This document shows positions 30,651-41,861 of a stretch of 64,000 nucleotides of DNA, piece by piece. The stretch's first letter is position 1. Every line of letters begins with the position of its first letter. Origin of the DNA: Odontocerum albicorne (lineage: Eukaryota; Arthropoda; Insecta; Trichoptera; Odontoceridae); the NCBI GenBank assembly GCA_949825065.1, contig OX463859.1, forward strand, positions 30,707,847 through 30,771,846. The letters run 5' to 3'. Under the pieces are notes generated by a model. It had not been told where the DNA came from and ran no database searches. It was given only the letters and a program-made list of their open reading frames with translations. A program made the translations under genes and the position numbers.

Positions 30651-31506
30651 TGTCTCCCGGTCACAATCTTCAACATGCCTACATCACGAATGCGGATAGA
30701 TTTAATGAATGAATAAAGCGAAATAAATCATTTAAATCGCAACTATTTAGCAATATATCTGCTTACCCGCGGGAATCGAGTCCGTAAACCTTGAGCTGGA
30801 AGACAGGCATTTTACCAATTAGGCTACAGCGATAATGTTATCTCCCGACACGTACTTTGACATAGCAGCATCACGAATGCGAATAGATTGAATGAATTAA
30901 TCGGAACAAAGCATTTAAATAGCTACAATTAAGCAATATATCTGGTGGCCCGCGGGAATCGAGTTCGTAGCCCTTGGGTTGGAAGACAGTCATCTTACCA
31001 TTTAAGCCACGGAAATAATGTTATCTCCCAGACACGCACTTCACAATGGCAGCATCACGAATGTGAATAGATTTAATGAATGAATCGGAACAAAGCATTT
31101 AAATTGCTACAATACAATGCAATATATCTGGTTACCCATGGAAATCGAGCCCAGAACCCTTAGGTTAAAAGATAGGCGTCTTACCAATCAGACCACAAGG
31201 ATATTGTGGTCTTCCAGACATGGTCTTTAATATGGCCGTATCACAAATACGGATATATTGAATTAATTAATGAAACGGAGATAAGCATTAAAATAGTAGC
31301 GATTATCTGGTTACCCACGGAAATCGAACCCGTGAACCTTGGGTTGGAAGACAGGCGTCTAACCATTTAGGTTATATAAATAGTGTTGTTTCCCGGACAC
31401 GCTCTTCAACATGCCCGCATCATGAATGCGAATAGATTGAATGAATGAATGATGCTGAAAAAAGCATTTAAGCAATATACAAGTATCTGGTTAACCACGG
31501 GAATTT
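30580..31506 (-). repeat. 180-bp tandem array of SINE-head units
   Basis: The B-box complement (gggaatcgagtccgta and variants) appears at 30593, 30772, 30953, 31140, 31319 and 31499, i.e. spacings 179, 181, 187, 179 and 180 bp. Each unit is a tRNA-like head plus a linker with tcacgaatgcgaatagat, aaagcatttaaat and gcaatatatctgg. Units lack the SINE tail. A further dispersed unit is at 32919-33030. Confidence 0.88.
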
Positions 31507-31690
31507 AGAATGGCTACTCCGATCTTTTGGCGTCAAAAGATAGAAGTCCCTTTGGGCAGTTCCTTCTTCGTCACTACGTGATGTCGCGCTCATAAAAGAA
31601 TAAAGAAGATTTCGATCTTCTAGTGTTGATCGCGCTGGATGGGGACCAACTTTGTCCCCATAACAGCGAGGTTGGTGGTGAAATCGAACT
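31507..31690. other. Unidentified insert between array units
   Basis: Sequence unlike the array sits between ctggttaaccacgggaattt (31487-31506) and ctggttacccacgggagttt (31691-31710). The two flanks are near-identical 20-mers. Either two array units were separated or the 20-mer is a target duplication. No ORF. Confidence 0.45.
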
Positions 31691-31724
31691 GAACTGGTTA
31701 CCCACGGGAGTTTATTTATTTATT

Positions 31725-31954
31725 TATAGCTGTACCCGGCCACGCGTTGCTGTGGCTCAGTCTGGTTTTTGAACCCGAACTATTTGAAAATTTAATATTT
31801 ATTATTTAACATTTAATTATTTATTATTTAATATTCTAAATCAAAATGAAAATAAGTCGAAATCTATATTGCGTGTGTTGCCGTCACGTTCAACAGGAGG
31901 CGCTCCAATTATTTCGTATGTTTTATATACTTTTTGAAATACAATTGTATAGAA

Positions 31955-32015
<61 letters not shown>

Positions 32016-32130
32016 ATGCTTGTATACGAATGGAACCTTTTGTCAAAATTTCAAAGCAATCGGTGAAGAACTTTCGGAGATTAGAGATTTTTAATATACA
32101 AACATTTACATTTTTATTTATATAGATTTT
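31725..32130 (+). repeat. Dispersed 3'-type repeat with TA microsatellite
   Basis: Starts agctgtacccggccacgcgt and tgctgtggctcag, and ends with caaagcaatcggtgaagaac and tttatatagat. From general knowledge this phrasing is common in 3' ends of RTE-like elements in insects, but I could not check it. A (TA)n tract lies at about 31959-32011. Confidence 0.45.
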
Positions 32131-32134
32131 TTTT

Positions 32135-32918
32135 CAAAACAGGCTTAGTCCAATTACTTTTAAAAATACAAGACATATTAAAAAGAAGAAAAATAACAGA
32201 AAAAAACAAAAAATATATAAAATAAAAAATAATGTATATGCATACATACGAGTATATACACACAAACATATGATACACATATATTCACAGTCACTTAAGT
32301 ACGTTGATCACATTGTGAACCAGGCAATCTCCATGGATCTTCCTCGAATAACAACCAGAGGTAGGCCAAAGAATTCATGGGTGGTGCATAAAGATAACCT
32401 GATGCAGAGGCACGGCCTGGAGGACGTAGTCCGGGACAGAAGAGCATACAACCTGAGGACGAGGAGAGCTGACCCCAACAGTCTTCGCAGACAATGAGTT
32501 GGGATGGAGCCAGGGAGAAGACTTAAGTACGTTGATGAGTGCTTTCTAACGCACTCAATCAAAGAAGAAAATTTATTTTTGCTTTTGGTAATGTGATATG
32601 AAATATGTCAATATCCGAAGCAGTCCCGTTCAGAAGAGTTCCAGGCCCTTCCAACAGGCATAGCGGCTGGAAGACCCGTTCTTGCGTATGTTATTGAGAA
32701 CAGTTCTTGCCTAGTGTAATTGTTAGGAACATTTAATGCTGATCTTTGTAGTAATGCTAGACAGCTCATAACTCCTCGAACGAGTTTGACAACGTATACC
32801 AGGAGACGCAGATCTCTTCTTACGCTCAAGGAGTTATACCCGAGCATGCACAGCATAAACTGAGTAGGATAAAGCCACGGATAGACACCGAACTCTCTCA
32901 TATAGAGATATCGTAGAT
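32135..32918 (-). pseudogene. Jockey-like LINE, second copy (C-terminus and 3' UTR), with a nested insertion
   Basis: The minus strand encodes NLRYLYMREFGVYPWLYPTQ, LGYNSLSVRRDLRLLVYVVK and LNVPNNYTRQELFSITYA, ending NSSERDCFGY. It is close to the end of the 25790-27205 frame but with a 2-codon deletion (LRR missing) and a frame change. Its 3' UTR is split by a LINE-C insertion at 32309-32520. 5' end truncated at about 32918. Inactive. Confidence 0.88.
32309..32520 (+). pseudogene. LINE C, 212-bp 5'-truncated insertion with 16-bp target duplication
   Basis: Encodes DHIVNQAISMDLPRITTRGR, PKNSWVVHKD, DVVRDRRAYNLRTRRADPNS and LRRQ stop, then a short 3' end gggatggagccagggagaag. The direct repeat acttaagtacgttgat at 32293-32308 and 32521-32536 flanks it exactly. 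The uninterrupted sequence exists on the other strand near 27300-27320. This shows LINE C moved by target-primed reverse transcription after the jockey-like element had inserted. Confidence 0.93.
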
Positions 32919-33030
32919 TTTTTGAATCCGTAACCCTTGGATTATAAAACAGGCACCCAACGGTGTCTTCTAGACATGAATGAATGAACCGGAACAAAGC
33001 ATTTAAATCGTAACGATTAAGCAATATAAT
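32919..33030 (-). repeat. Dispersed unit of the 180-bp SINE-head satellite
   Basis: gaatccgtaacccttggatt, then acaaagcatttaaat and gattaagcaatata match one unit of the 30580-31506 array. Part of the A-box side is deleted. Confidence 0.65.
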
Positions 33031-33276
33031 GTACAAATATAGTGGTGTTAAACACCGCACAGCTCCGGGATAATCTATCACCGGGCGATATGATAAATGC
33101 ACAGCCTCCATCTATGTTAGCCCTACACCCCTTCCCCATCCCAACCCTTCTGGGCTGCAATCAAATTTATTATATGCAATAATAATAATAGAGGAATGAG
33201 GGTTGCGACACTCGCGTCACACATTGGATCGAAATTGACACTCCGTGCAAATTTTATTTCAAATAAGTTATTATGT
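33031..33276. other. No gene recognised
   Basis: Short stretch with a cccgggata/accgggcg phrase near 33068. Nothing else noted. Confidence 0.3.
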
Positions 33277-33420
33277 TCAACGTCCGTAGAATAGTTGGTA
33301 AGACGCTTGTCTCCCAACCTGGAAGTTGCGGGTTTAATTCGCGATAGAGTTCGGATTAAAAAAAAATCATTCTGGTTTTCAACCAACCATTAAATGTAAC
33401 AAGTTACCTACATGGCAACA
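33277..33420 (+). mobile_element. SINE1, degraded copy
   Basis: Head cgtccgtagaatagttggta, agacgcttgtctcccaacct, degenerate B-box gggtttaattcgc, A-rich linker and a strongly eroded tail (ttctggttttcaaccaacca). Confidence 0.7.
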
Positions 33421-33474
33421 AAAAATATTCAAAAGGTTATTCATTTTTATGAAATTTATTGATATACTCGTATA

Positions 33475-33722
33475 CATATTAAAGTAAAAATGCACCAATG
33501 AAAGGAAATGGAAAGAATGGTGGAGAAAAGAAAAATTATGAATGAAACACTTTAGATTAATGACTACAAATTAAGAGTTTTTCAGTCGTTTCTTAAAGCA
33601 TGCCAAGGACGGAGCGAGTCTAACATTGGTTTGTAAATGGTTCCAGTAGCGCAAGGCCATGATCAGAGAGACGCTGAAAATTTTCGGCGAGATAAGAGGG
33701 GGCAGCGAGACAGTTAATATCA
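33475..33722 (-). pseudogene. LINE E RT C-terminus fragment
   Basis: Complement of the LINE-E coding end: tttcttaaagcatgccaagg, acggagcgagtcta, gaaaattttcggcgagataa. Head-to-head with the next LINE-E copy at 33970. Immediately right of it (33723-33770) is a stray LINE-E/SINE1 tail segment. Confidence 0.75.
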
Positions 33723-33969
33723 TTAGAAGAGATTGCCATATGTCAATAAGCCCAACAGGTTACAATAAACGTTTTACAATCTACATAAAAAAATCGGTCA
33801 CTACAGACATAAAAATCCAAAATAAGATTCGTTTGTTTAAAGGTACCAAAAATATAAATATATTACTTTCAGATTTTGAAAATACATAAGTAATAAAAAA
33901 TTATCACTAGTGGTCTTACCAAAGTGTCGAAAACATTAAATTGTTGTCTTAAAAGTGCGTAAGTGTCAC

Positions 33970-34585
33970 ATTATGGTCTTAAAATACGCAAATAGACGCC
34001 AAGTACTGTCTCTATTGGATAATATCCTTAACTGTCCCGCCCCCCCCTCTTATCTCGCCGAACATTTTCAGCGTCTTTCCAATCATGGATTAGCGCTACG
34101 CTCAAACAGAGATTGTCTATTGGCCTTTCCAGTTCACCGCTCCTCTTTCTTTACATCGTCCTTTACTGTCCATGCAGTGAGACTCTGAAATCAGTTACAA
34201 ACCAATATAAGACTCGCTCTGTCCTTGGCATGCTTTAAGAAGCGTCCCGAAAACCTCTTAATTTCTAGTCAGTAAAATAACGTATTTCATTCCTGATTGT
34301 TATTTTCCTTTCCTCTCCACCATCCCTTAATTTCCTTTGATTGATGATATCTTTATATGAAAAAGAATGTTCGGGTGATTGTCCGTCTTTGTGGGGTTCG
34401 TGGGCATGTGCTCACGTATATGTTTATGGATTTCGTGGGGATGGATAGTCATTTGAATAATTTATGTGACCACGTAACTTGCTTCATTTACTTTTGTCTG
34501 GTTGGTTGGAAGAGATTGCCGCCTGGCAATACGCCCGCCAGATTGTATTTGCAATAAAAGTGTTAAATAAATAAGTAAATAAATG
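33970..34585 (+). pseudogene. LINE E 3' end
   Basis: Encodes RRQVLSLLDNILNCPAPPSY, SNHGLALRSNRDCLLAF and SFTVHAVRL before a broken frame. The complete 3' UTR ends gcaataaaagtgttaaataa plus AAAT units. Similar to 7005-7625 over its whole length. Confidence 0.85.
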
Positions 34586-35140
34586 TTATTTAAAATGATT
34601 TTTTTGGGTATTTTGATCAGAAAAAATATGACTCTTCGTGGGTAATTTTTTTTTCTCCAGCATAAAAGTTACGAGTACGTAACGAAAAGCAAGACAAATG
34701 ATGGTATATTATATTTTAATAACATTAAAATATAAGATACGATCCGGTTCGGCTTTAAAAAAAGTTTTATAAAATCTATTTAAAATTCGATGTCATTTTC
34801 GATCCAATGTGCGTTTGGCTCGGTGGCAGTTAGTAACCAGCGCCTACTCGTGCAAGTCTCCCCTTCTGCAGAATGGCTCAGCACTTCATCAAAACTGCGC
34901 TGGCGAGTTCATTTCCTCGGATGGGCCACCCTAAATTTATTATAGCAAAGGCTGGGTTGCTACTGTGGAGTAAGTAGTATATTTTAGAACTTGGGGTACG
35001 GAATTGGGAAAGAGATTCTGGTTGTGAAATATGGAAAAAGTTTCAATGTGTTTTAAAGGAGATAAAAATAACAAAGTGTTTTTTTTTTATATAGTAAACT
35101 GTCAAATGTCTATTTGTTTTTGTTTTATAAAGTACATATA
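34586..35140. other. No gene recognised
   Basis: A less AT-rich patch at 34800-34930 (cggtggcagttagtaaccag, tgcgctggcgagttcatttc) has no long frame. No repeat partner seen. Confidence 0.35.
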
Positions 35141-35149
35141 ATTGTTTTT

Positions 35150-36850
35150 ATGTTATGCTATTATTTATAGTTACGGCATTAACACTGTGGAAGTTTAAAG
35201 ACATTATAATTTGTTTAATGAAACACTGTTTATTCAATTTGATATTACGAGTATACTGGAATAAACAGTGTTGGACTAAACAAATTACAATGTAATTGTT
35301 TTTGTTATAAAGTCTCTTAATGGTGATGTAGAAAGGTGAATTATGTTTTAAAGTTTCTTAATGGTGATGTGGAAATATGAATTATATTATAAAGTTTCTT
35401 AATGGGGATGTAGAAATGTGAATTATGTTATACAGTCCCTTAATGGTGATGTAGAAAGGTAAATTATGTTATAAAGTCTCTTAATGGTGATGTAGAAAGG
35501 TGAATTATGTTTTAAAGTTTCTTAATGGTGATGTGGAAATATGAATTATATTATAAAGTTTCTTAATGGGGATGTAGAAATGTGAATTATGTTATACAGT
35601 CCCTTAATGGTGATGTAGAAAGGTAAATTATGTTATAAAGTCTCTTAATGGTGATGTAGAAAGGGGAATTATGTTGAAATAACAAAAACTACTCGTAAAT
35701 GCGAGTATACTGTAATAAACAGTGTTGGACTAAACAAATTACAATGTAATTGTTTTTGTTATAAAGTCTCTTAATGGTGATGTAGAAAGGTGAATTATGT
35801 TATAAAGTCTCTTAATGGTGATGTAGAAAGGTGAATTATGTTATATAGTCTCTTAATGGTGATGTAGAAAGGTGAATTATGTTATATAGTCTATTAATGG
35901 TGATGTAGAAAGGTGAATGACGTTGAAATAACAAAAACTACTCGTAAATGCGAGTATACTGGAATTAACAGTGTTGGACTAAACAAATTACAATGTAATT
36001 GTTTTTGTTATAAAGTCTCTTGATGGTGATGTAGAAATGTGAATTATGTTATAAAGTCTCTTAATGGTGATGTATAAAGGTGAATTATGTTATATTGTAT
36101 CTTAATGGTGATGTAGAAACGTAAATTATGTTGAAATAACAAAAACTACTCATAAATGCGAGTATACTGGAATAAACAGTGTTGGACTAAACAAATAACA
36201 ATGTAATTGTTTTTGTTATAAAGTCTCTCAATGGTGATGTAGAAAGGTGAATTATGTTATAAAGTTTCTTAATGGTGATGTGGAAATGTGAATTATATTA
36301 TGAAGTCCCTTAATGGGGTTGTAGAAAGGTGAATTATGTTATAGTCTCTTAACGGTGATGTAGAATGGTGAATTATATTATAAAGTATCTTAATGGGGAT
36401 GTAGAAAGGTGAATTATGTTATGAACTCTCTTAATAATGATGCAGAAATGTGAATTATATTATAAAATCTCTTAATAGTGATGTAGAAAGGTGAATTATG
36501 TTATAGTCTCTTAACGGTGATGTAGAAAGGTGAGTCATGATATAAAGTCTCTTAATGGTGATGTAGAAAGGTGAATTATGTTGAAATAACAAAAACTACT
36601 CGTAAATGCGAGTATACTATAATAAACAGTGTTTGGTCTAAACAAATTACAATGTAATTGTTTTTGTTATAAAGTCTCTTGATGGTGATGTAGAAAAGTG
36701 AATTATGTTATAAAGTCTCTTAATGGTGATGTAGAAATATGAATTATGTTATAAAGGCTAATGAGGTGAAAACCTTGGAACCGGTAGGGTTATACCGTTA
36801 CATAAAGTGAAATAAACAGTGTTTGATAAAACAAACTACAATGATAATTA
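35150..36850. repeat. 41-bp minisatellite embedded in repeat G
   Basis: Left flank 35150-35260 is G on the minus strand. From about 35310 a 41-bp unit (ttataaagtctcttaatggt gatgtagaaa..) repeats. It is broken at intervals (about 35230, 35710, 35955, 36170, 36620) by a G-derived block containing ggaataaacagtgttggact and tgtttttgttataaag, giving a higher-order pattern. The right edge (36765-36850) is G on the plus strand with ccttggaaccggtagggtta. The array therefore grew inside a G element. Confidence 0.82.
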
Positions 36851-37060
36851 AGTTTTTTTTTTCTTACACAATACAGTTACAAAAAATAACGTACCAAAAA
36901 CTTCCGAAAAAAAAACCTACAGTTTAGGATACATACTCGTATATATGAAAATTTGATATCGAAAAAAAAGAAAGAATGAGAAAAAATATAGAAATTGTTC
37001 AAGGAAAAGGAAATGCGATATAAGCAATCTCTTCTAACCAATCAGAAATGTGTTAAAGGC
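36851..37060. other. No gene; small SINE1 scrap
   Basis: A/T-rich. 37020-37060 (gcaatctcttctaaccaatc) is a SINE1 tail fragment, minus orientation. Confidence 0.45.
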
Positions 37061-37064
37061 GCCT

Positions 37065-37640
37065 TATAAATGGTTTTTCAAATTGAGCGGTTTTTTTAAT
37101 TAGATTTTTTTTAATTCTTGAATATTACACACAATTTGCTTTGATTTCAAAAAACTTTTTATTGGTCATTTAATAATAATGTATGACATTTAAACACATA
37201 AAATAATGTCCGCCAATTGTCCACCTCTTGCGGTTCCACAGATGTACACTCTTTTGTCAAAATTTTCGATGACACTTTGACATAATTGCGGTTCTAACTC
37301 ACCAATAACGCAAATAATTTCGTTCTTTATTCAGGAATTGATCGGGGGTCATTCTTATAGACCTGGATTTTCACGTAACCCCAGAGAAAATAGTTCAACG
37401 GTGTCAGATCACATGAGCTTGGTGGCCAATTAACATCACCGTTTCCGGATATTACAATACATACTCGTAAAATAATTCAACAATTTGAACGCGTTGTTGT
37501 ATTGTATACGACTCCATTTTTATAACTGTTACACTTCTCAAATGTAACAAGACCCAGGGAAGTTTGCGACGCCATCTGTGTTTTATCCAAGAATTAAAAA
37601 AACCGCTCAATTTTAAAGACCCCTTATTAAAGCCATTGTA
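37065..37640 (-). mobile_element. Internally deleted Tc1/mariner-like transposon
   Basis: Ends share an inverted repeat, aaattgagcggtttttttaa at the left and its complement near 37590-37612. On the minus strand an N-terminal start MESYTIQQRVQIVELFYE is followed, after a deletion near 37445, by a C-terminal block GDVNWPPSSCDLTPLNYFLW and GYVKIQVYKNDPRSIPE. This is the last catalytic region of a DDE transposase family common in insects (usual form SCDLTPLDYFLWGYVK). The remaining C-terminus is frameshifted. Here the catalytic D is N (TPLNYF). Non-autonomous and inactive. Confidence 0.78.
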
Positions 37641-37734
37641 TGAGAAATGTGAAAAGAAAGATTTGAAAACGAATGTCATTGTGATAGAAAAGTGTGAAAT
37701 GAAAAAAAGTAAATGCGATATTTAGGTGGGGAAC

Positions 37735-38170
37735 GAAAGATTGGAGCAAGTTGAGGAATTCTGCTATCTTAGTAGTACATTCTCAGATGGTGCATATGTT
37801 AAGAAGGATATCGAACGGCGTGTAGCGATACGAAACAAAGTCAACGGGGAACTCAAACATATAATCGAGCCGGACAGTATCAAAATTTGCTAATATGATA
37901 GTCCACAATAGTATTTTTGTGTCAACTTTGATTTATGGGAGTGAAACGTGGACGTGGAAAAATACTGAGAGGAGCTGAATGCGGTAGTAATGCGTACATT
38001 GAGAAGAATACATGCAGTAACAATGTACTAAAGACTATGGAACGAAGTGATAAAGGATGAATGTTAATTTAAGGCTGATGTGTTAAGTAAAATTAAGAAG
38101 AGTACGTTGAGATGGTTTGGGCATGTAGAACGAATGAATTAAGAAAAGAAAATGTGGTTGGATTAAGTGG
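37735..38170 (+). pseudogene. LINE F, RT C-terminal region
   Basis: Reads across frames as ERLEQVEEFCYLSSTFSDG, KDIERRVAIRNKVNG, LIYGSETWTWKNTE and LRWFGHVERMN, with stops (including one after GS). It is preceded by gtgtgaaatgaaaaaaagta and aatgcgatatttaggtgggg, the single-copy form of the 36-bp satellite unit. This is the reference copy I used to recognise LINE F. Confidence 0.85.
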
Positions 38171-38264
38171 ATTGTGTTACGTGTTAATGTGTTAAACCTC
38201 GCGAATTTGATATGTCGATCGCGACTATTTTTTTTACGTAAAATTCGATCGTGATCGCCCTGAT

Positions 38265-39265
38265 ATAGAGAAGTGACAGCTGTTAAATAATATTTGAAAA
38301 AAAAAGATGTTCTGAAACAATATTTGAATATAGAATTAGTTGCATTACTAATTGTCAATACAATTGAATAAAGATGTTCTAAAACAATATTTGAATTTAG
38401 AATTAGTTGCATTACTAATTGTCAATACAATTGAATAAAGATGTTCTAAAACAATATTTGAATTTAGAATTAGTTGCATTACTAATTGTCAATACAATTA
38501 AAAAAAGATGTTCTGAAACAATATTTGAATATAGAATTAGTTGCATTACTAATTGTCAATACGATTGAATAAAGATGTTCTAAAACAATATTTGAATTTA
38601 GAATTAGTTGCATTACTAATTGTCAATACAATTGAATAAAGATGTTCTAAAACAATATTTGAATTTAGAATTAGTTGCATTACTAATTGTCAATACAATT
38701 AAAAAAAGATGTTCTGAAACAATATTTGAATATAGAATTAGTTGCATTACTAATTGTCAATACAATTGAATAAAGATGTTCTAAAACAATATTTGAATTT
38801 AGAATTAGTTGCATTACTAATTGTCAATACAATTGAATAAAGATGTTCTAAAACAATATTTGAATTTAGAATTAGTTGCATTACTAATTGTCAATACAAT
38901 TAAATAAAGATGTTCTAAAACAATATTTGAATTTAGAATTAGTTGCATTACTAATTGTCAATACAATTGAATAAAGATGTTCTAAAACAATATTTGAATT
39001 TAGAATTAGTTGCATTACTAATTGTCAATACAATTAAATAAAGATGTTCTAAAACAATATTTGAATTTAGAATTACATAGTTGCATTACTAATTGTCAAT
39101 ACAATTAAATAAAGATGTTCTGAAACAATATTTGAATGTAGACTTGTTGCATTACTAATTATCGTACCAATAATTATATTCAGAAACTCAAAAATACAAA
39201 AAATACTATTTTCAAAATATTTTCGGAACATCTTTATTTTTCCGATATGACAGCTGTCACTTCTT
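38265..39265. repeat. 67-bp tandem array between inverted repeats (foldback-like)
   Basis: About 13 units of 67 bp (gatgttctaaaacaatattt .. ttgcattactaattgtcaat) run from 38306 to about 39170, mostly at exact 67-bp spacing. Variants alternate so that a three-unit (201-bp) period is visible in the first part. Left of the array is gaagtgacagctgt.. aaaaagatgttctgaaa; right of it the inverse, ttcggaacatctttattt.. acagctgtcacttc. The array thus sits within an element with inverted ends. Confidence 0.85.
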
Positions 39266-39520
39266 GATTAATTGGTTTCTATGATTTTTTGTACTGTGAC
39301 CGACGTATAAATGGCGGCAATTATTTATGTTGATTTACAAATCATTATTTGGAATTAAGGCACGTTTTTATTAACTGATATAAATTTTCGTACTTGAAAC
39401 AATATATTATTTTTCCCTTCTCTTAAATGTATACGTTGATCTTACATAACGTATCAATCAACAATTCCCGGAACAAACCAACAGATGTCACCTCTAATAA
39501 AAAATCCATACCATTCTTAG
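39266..39520. other. No gene recognised
   Basis: AT-rich flank of the next mariner. Confidence 0.3.
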
Positions 39521-39524
39521 TTAG

Positions 39525-40735
39525 TACCAACCTTCAGAAGTTACGTGTCAAACTTTCATGACATTCCGACATTGTGTCGTTGAGTTACAGTGGTTTTAGT
39601 GACGCTACTTTTACTATTTTCAAAACAATGGAAAAAAACGAATTTCGTGTGTTGATAAAACATTGCTTTTTAATAAGAAAACATACCGTTCAAACTCAGC
39701 GATGGCTTGAAAAGTGCTGTCCGGGTTTTGTTCCGTCGAAAACAACCATTTGTCGGTGGTATGGTGATTTCAAACGTGGTCGTACAGACACAAATGATGC
39801 TGAACGCTCTGGTCGTCCAAATGAGGCTGTTACACCAGAAAACATTTAAAAAAACTCAAAATCGTGATGGAAAATCGCAAAGTAAAGTTGCGTGAGATAG
39901 CTGACATCCTGAAGATATCATTTGGTAGTGTTTACACTATTTTGCATGAACATTTGGTCATGAAAAAGCTTTTTTTCCAAATGGGTGCCCCGTTTGCTCA
40001 CAATGGAACAGAAACAACAACGCATCGATGATTCAGAGCGCTGTTTGGCACTGTTTACGCGAAATAAACAGAAGTTTTTGCGTCGGTATGTGACAATGGA
40101 TGAAACTTGGATCCACCAATATACTCCGGAATCAAATCGACAGTCAGCTGAGTGGAGAGCAGCCGGTGAAAGTCGTCCGAAGCGACCAAACATTCAACAG
40201 TCGGCCGGGAAGGTTATGGCCTCCGTATTTTGGGATGCGCATGGTATAATAATATTCATCGATCACCTTGAAAAGGGAAAGTCATCAATAGCGAATATTA
40301 CATAGCGTTATTGGAACGTTTGAAGGCAAAAATTGCAAGAAAACGGCCCCATATGAAGAAGAAAAAAGTTATCTTTCATCAGGAAATGCACCGTGTCACA
40401 AGTCGATGGTAACGATGACCAAATTGCATGAGTTGAACTTCGAATTGCTTCCGCACCCACCGTATTCTCTAGATTTGCCCCCCAGAGACTATTGGCTGTT
40501 CGCAGACCTCAAAAAGATGCTCTTAGGAAAGAGATTTGGCTCCAATGAAGAAGTGATTGCCGAAACTAACGCCTATTTTGAAACCAAATATAAATCGTTC
40601 TACATGGCTGGCAAAGAAATGTTAGGAAAGTGTTGGAATGAATGTATTGCTCTTGAAGGAGACTATGTTAATGAATAAAGAAGAATTTTGGCAAACAAGT
40701 GTTGTTTTAGTAGTTAGTCCCGGGACATATTGATC
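39525..40735 (+). mobile_element. Mariner, mellifera-like, decayed
   Basis: Encloses a broken transposase gene of normal length (39628-40678). I could not define terminal inverted repeats with confidence, so the limits are estimated from typical spacing around the gene. Confidence 0.6.
39628..40678 (+). pseudogene. Mariner transposase, several frame breaks
   Basis: Starts MEKNEFRVLIKHCFLIRKHT, then RTDTNDAERSGRPNEAVTPE and a TAA where the frame usually continues (39847). It goes on in another frame with KLREIADILKISFGSVYTIL, then YVTMDETWIHQYTPESNRQ (first catalytic Asp), SAGKVMASVFWDAHG, a frameshift, and the second motif region reading HQEMHRV, where HQDNAPCH is expected; the sequence catcaggaaatgcaccg suggests lost bases. 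The end reads HPPYSLDLPPRDYWLFADLK (third Asp kept) and ALEGDYVNE. At least one stop and two frameshifts. Resembles the mellifera subfamily by its start and DYWLFADLK box. Confidence 0.88.
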
Positions 40736-40744
40736 GATGTGTTA

Positions 40745-41345
40745 CATATCATCATGCCGTGTCCCTTGCGGGGTAGGCAGAGAGAACTGATCTCCAACGT
40801 TTTAGATCCAAGCACACAATACTTGCCTCTTCCACATTCATACATCTCGTAACGTACAATCTTCTATTATTCACACTTGACTCTTTACCATATTTCAAAA
40901 TCTGGTACGTTTGGTCCAGCCACGTTTTCTTCGACTTACCTCGTCCACGCACACCTTGTACTTATATACTCGCTTAGTCGCAATGTCACCATTCATTCTC
41001 TCCACATGTCCAAATCATCTTAAAACACATTTGTTCATCTTATTTAAAACATCAATTTTATTCATGCATTCATTTCTGACGTCTTCTTCCTCTTTCAAAC
41101 ATTGACACACGTTGATCTTGTCAAAATTTAATTCATTTGATCCAGCTACGTTTTTTTTGGTCTACCTCTTGCACGCACACCTTCCACATCTTGTGTACTC
41201 GCTAAGTCATTCTTTCACATTCATTCTAGCCCCTTGTCCAAACGATTTAAAGTTCCCTACTTCAGCTTACTTAAATTAATTTTATCCATGTATTTACTTC
41301 TGATCATTCTACCTTCCTTTATACATTGACACTCCACAAAGTTTT
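40745..41345 (-). pseudogene. LINE F 3' fragments, two in a row
   Basis: The minus frame 40752-40952 reads GRGKSKKTWLDQTYQILKYG, NNRRLYVTRCMNVEEASIVC and LDLKRWRSVLSAYPARDTA, the clearest version of the LINE-F C-terminal end. A second, more eroded copy of the same region follows at 41130-41340 (gatccagctacgttttttttgg, cttgcacgcacaccttccac). Non-functional. Confidence 0.8.
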
Positions 41346-41810
41346 CTTTGTGAACGCATCTCGACAGAACTTCTTATTTATCTCATTCCTCAGAAGTCGC
41401 AGTAAGTATTTTATTTGCCTCCAACACTTGAGACAAGATTCCAGCATCCCTGTCTCTCGGCCCGTCTCTGATATTCCTTTTGTTACCACCACTCGCCTCG
41501 CCTCGCCTCGCCTTCTCCACTGCCGAGGCCACTCAAAATTAGCATTTTAATTAAAGAGACATCCATTTCATTTAGCGAATGCTAAATTTGGTTTCTTGTT
41601 GGATAAATTATTAAATATTTCGTAACGATTTTGGGTAAACGAAATAAGTGGGTCAAAAATAAGAAATGTCCTTAAGAATATCGATTTTTTAATATTTCTA
41701 GCCTACTTAATCGTTGCGAAAAACAATTAAAACAATCAGAGCAATATGGCAGGATAAATCTTAAGAGACAGGTATTAGCAACAAGTGTTATAACGCAAAG
41801 TTTCGATTAA
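41346..41810. other. No gene; short CGCCT repeats
   Basis: Five tandem cgcct units at about 41492-41513 (cgcctcgcctcgcctcgcct). Otherwise AT-rich, no gene. Confidence 0.45.
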
Positions 41811-41814
41811 AAAA

Positions 41815-41861
41815 AAAAAGGGTAAAGCAAGGATGTGTTATGGCACCTTTATTGTTTAACC
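41815..41861 (+). pseudogene. LINE F RT fragment (upstream part)
   Basis: Translates KRVKQGCVMAPLLFN, matching the RT block (G)VRQGC.LSP.LFN. It is cut at 41862 by an LTR. Together with 42940-43394 and 47311-47930 it appears to be one LINE-F copy read in order. Confidence 0.75.

Noticed and set aside
30580..31506. CRISPR-like regular spacing of repeats
   Set aside because: Spacers are themselves conserved from unit to unit and the repeats are tRNA-like SINE heads; eukaryotic context.
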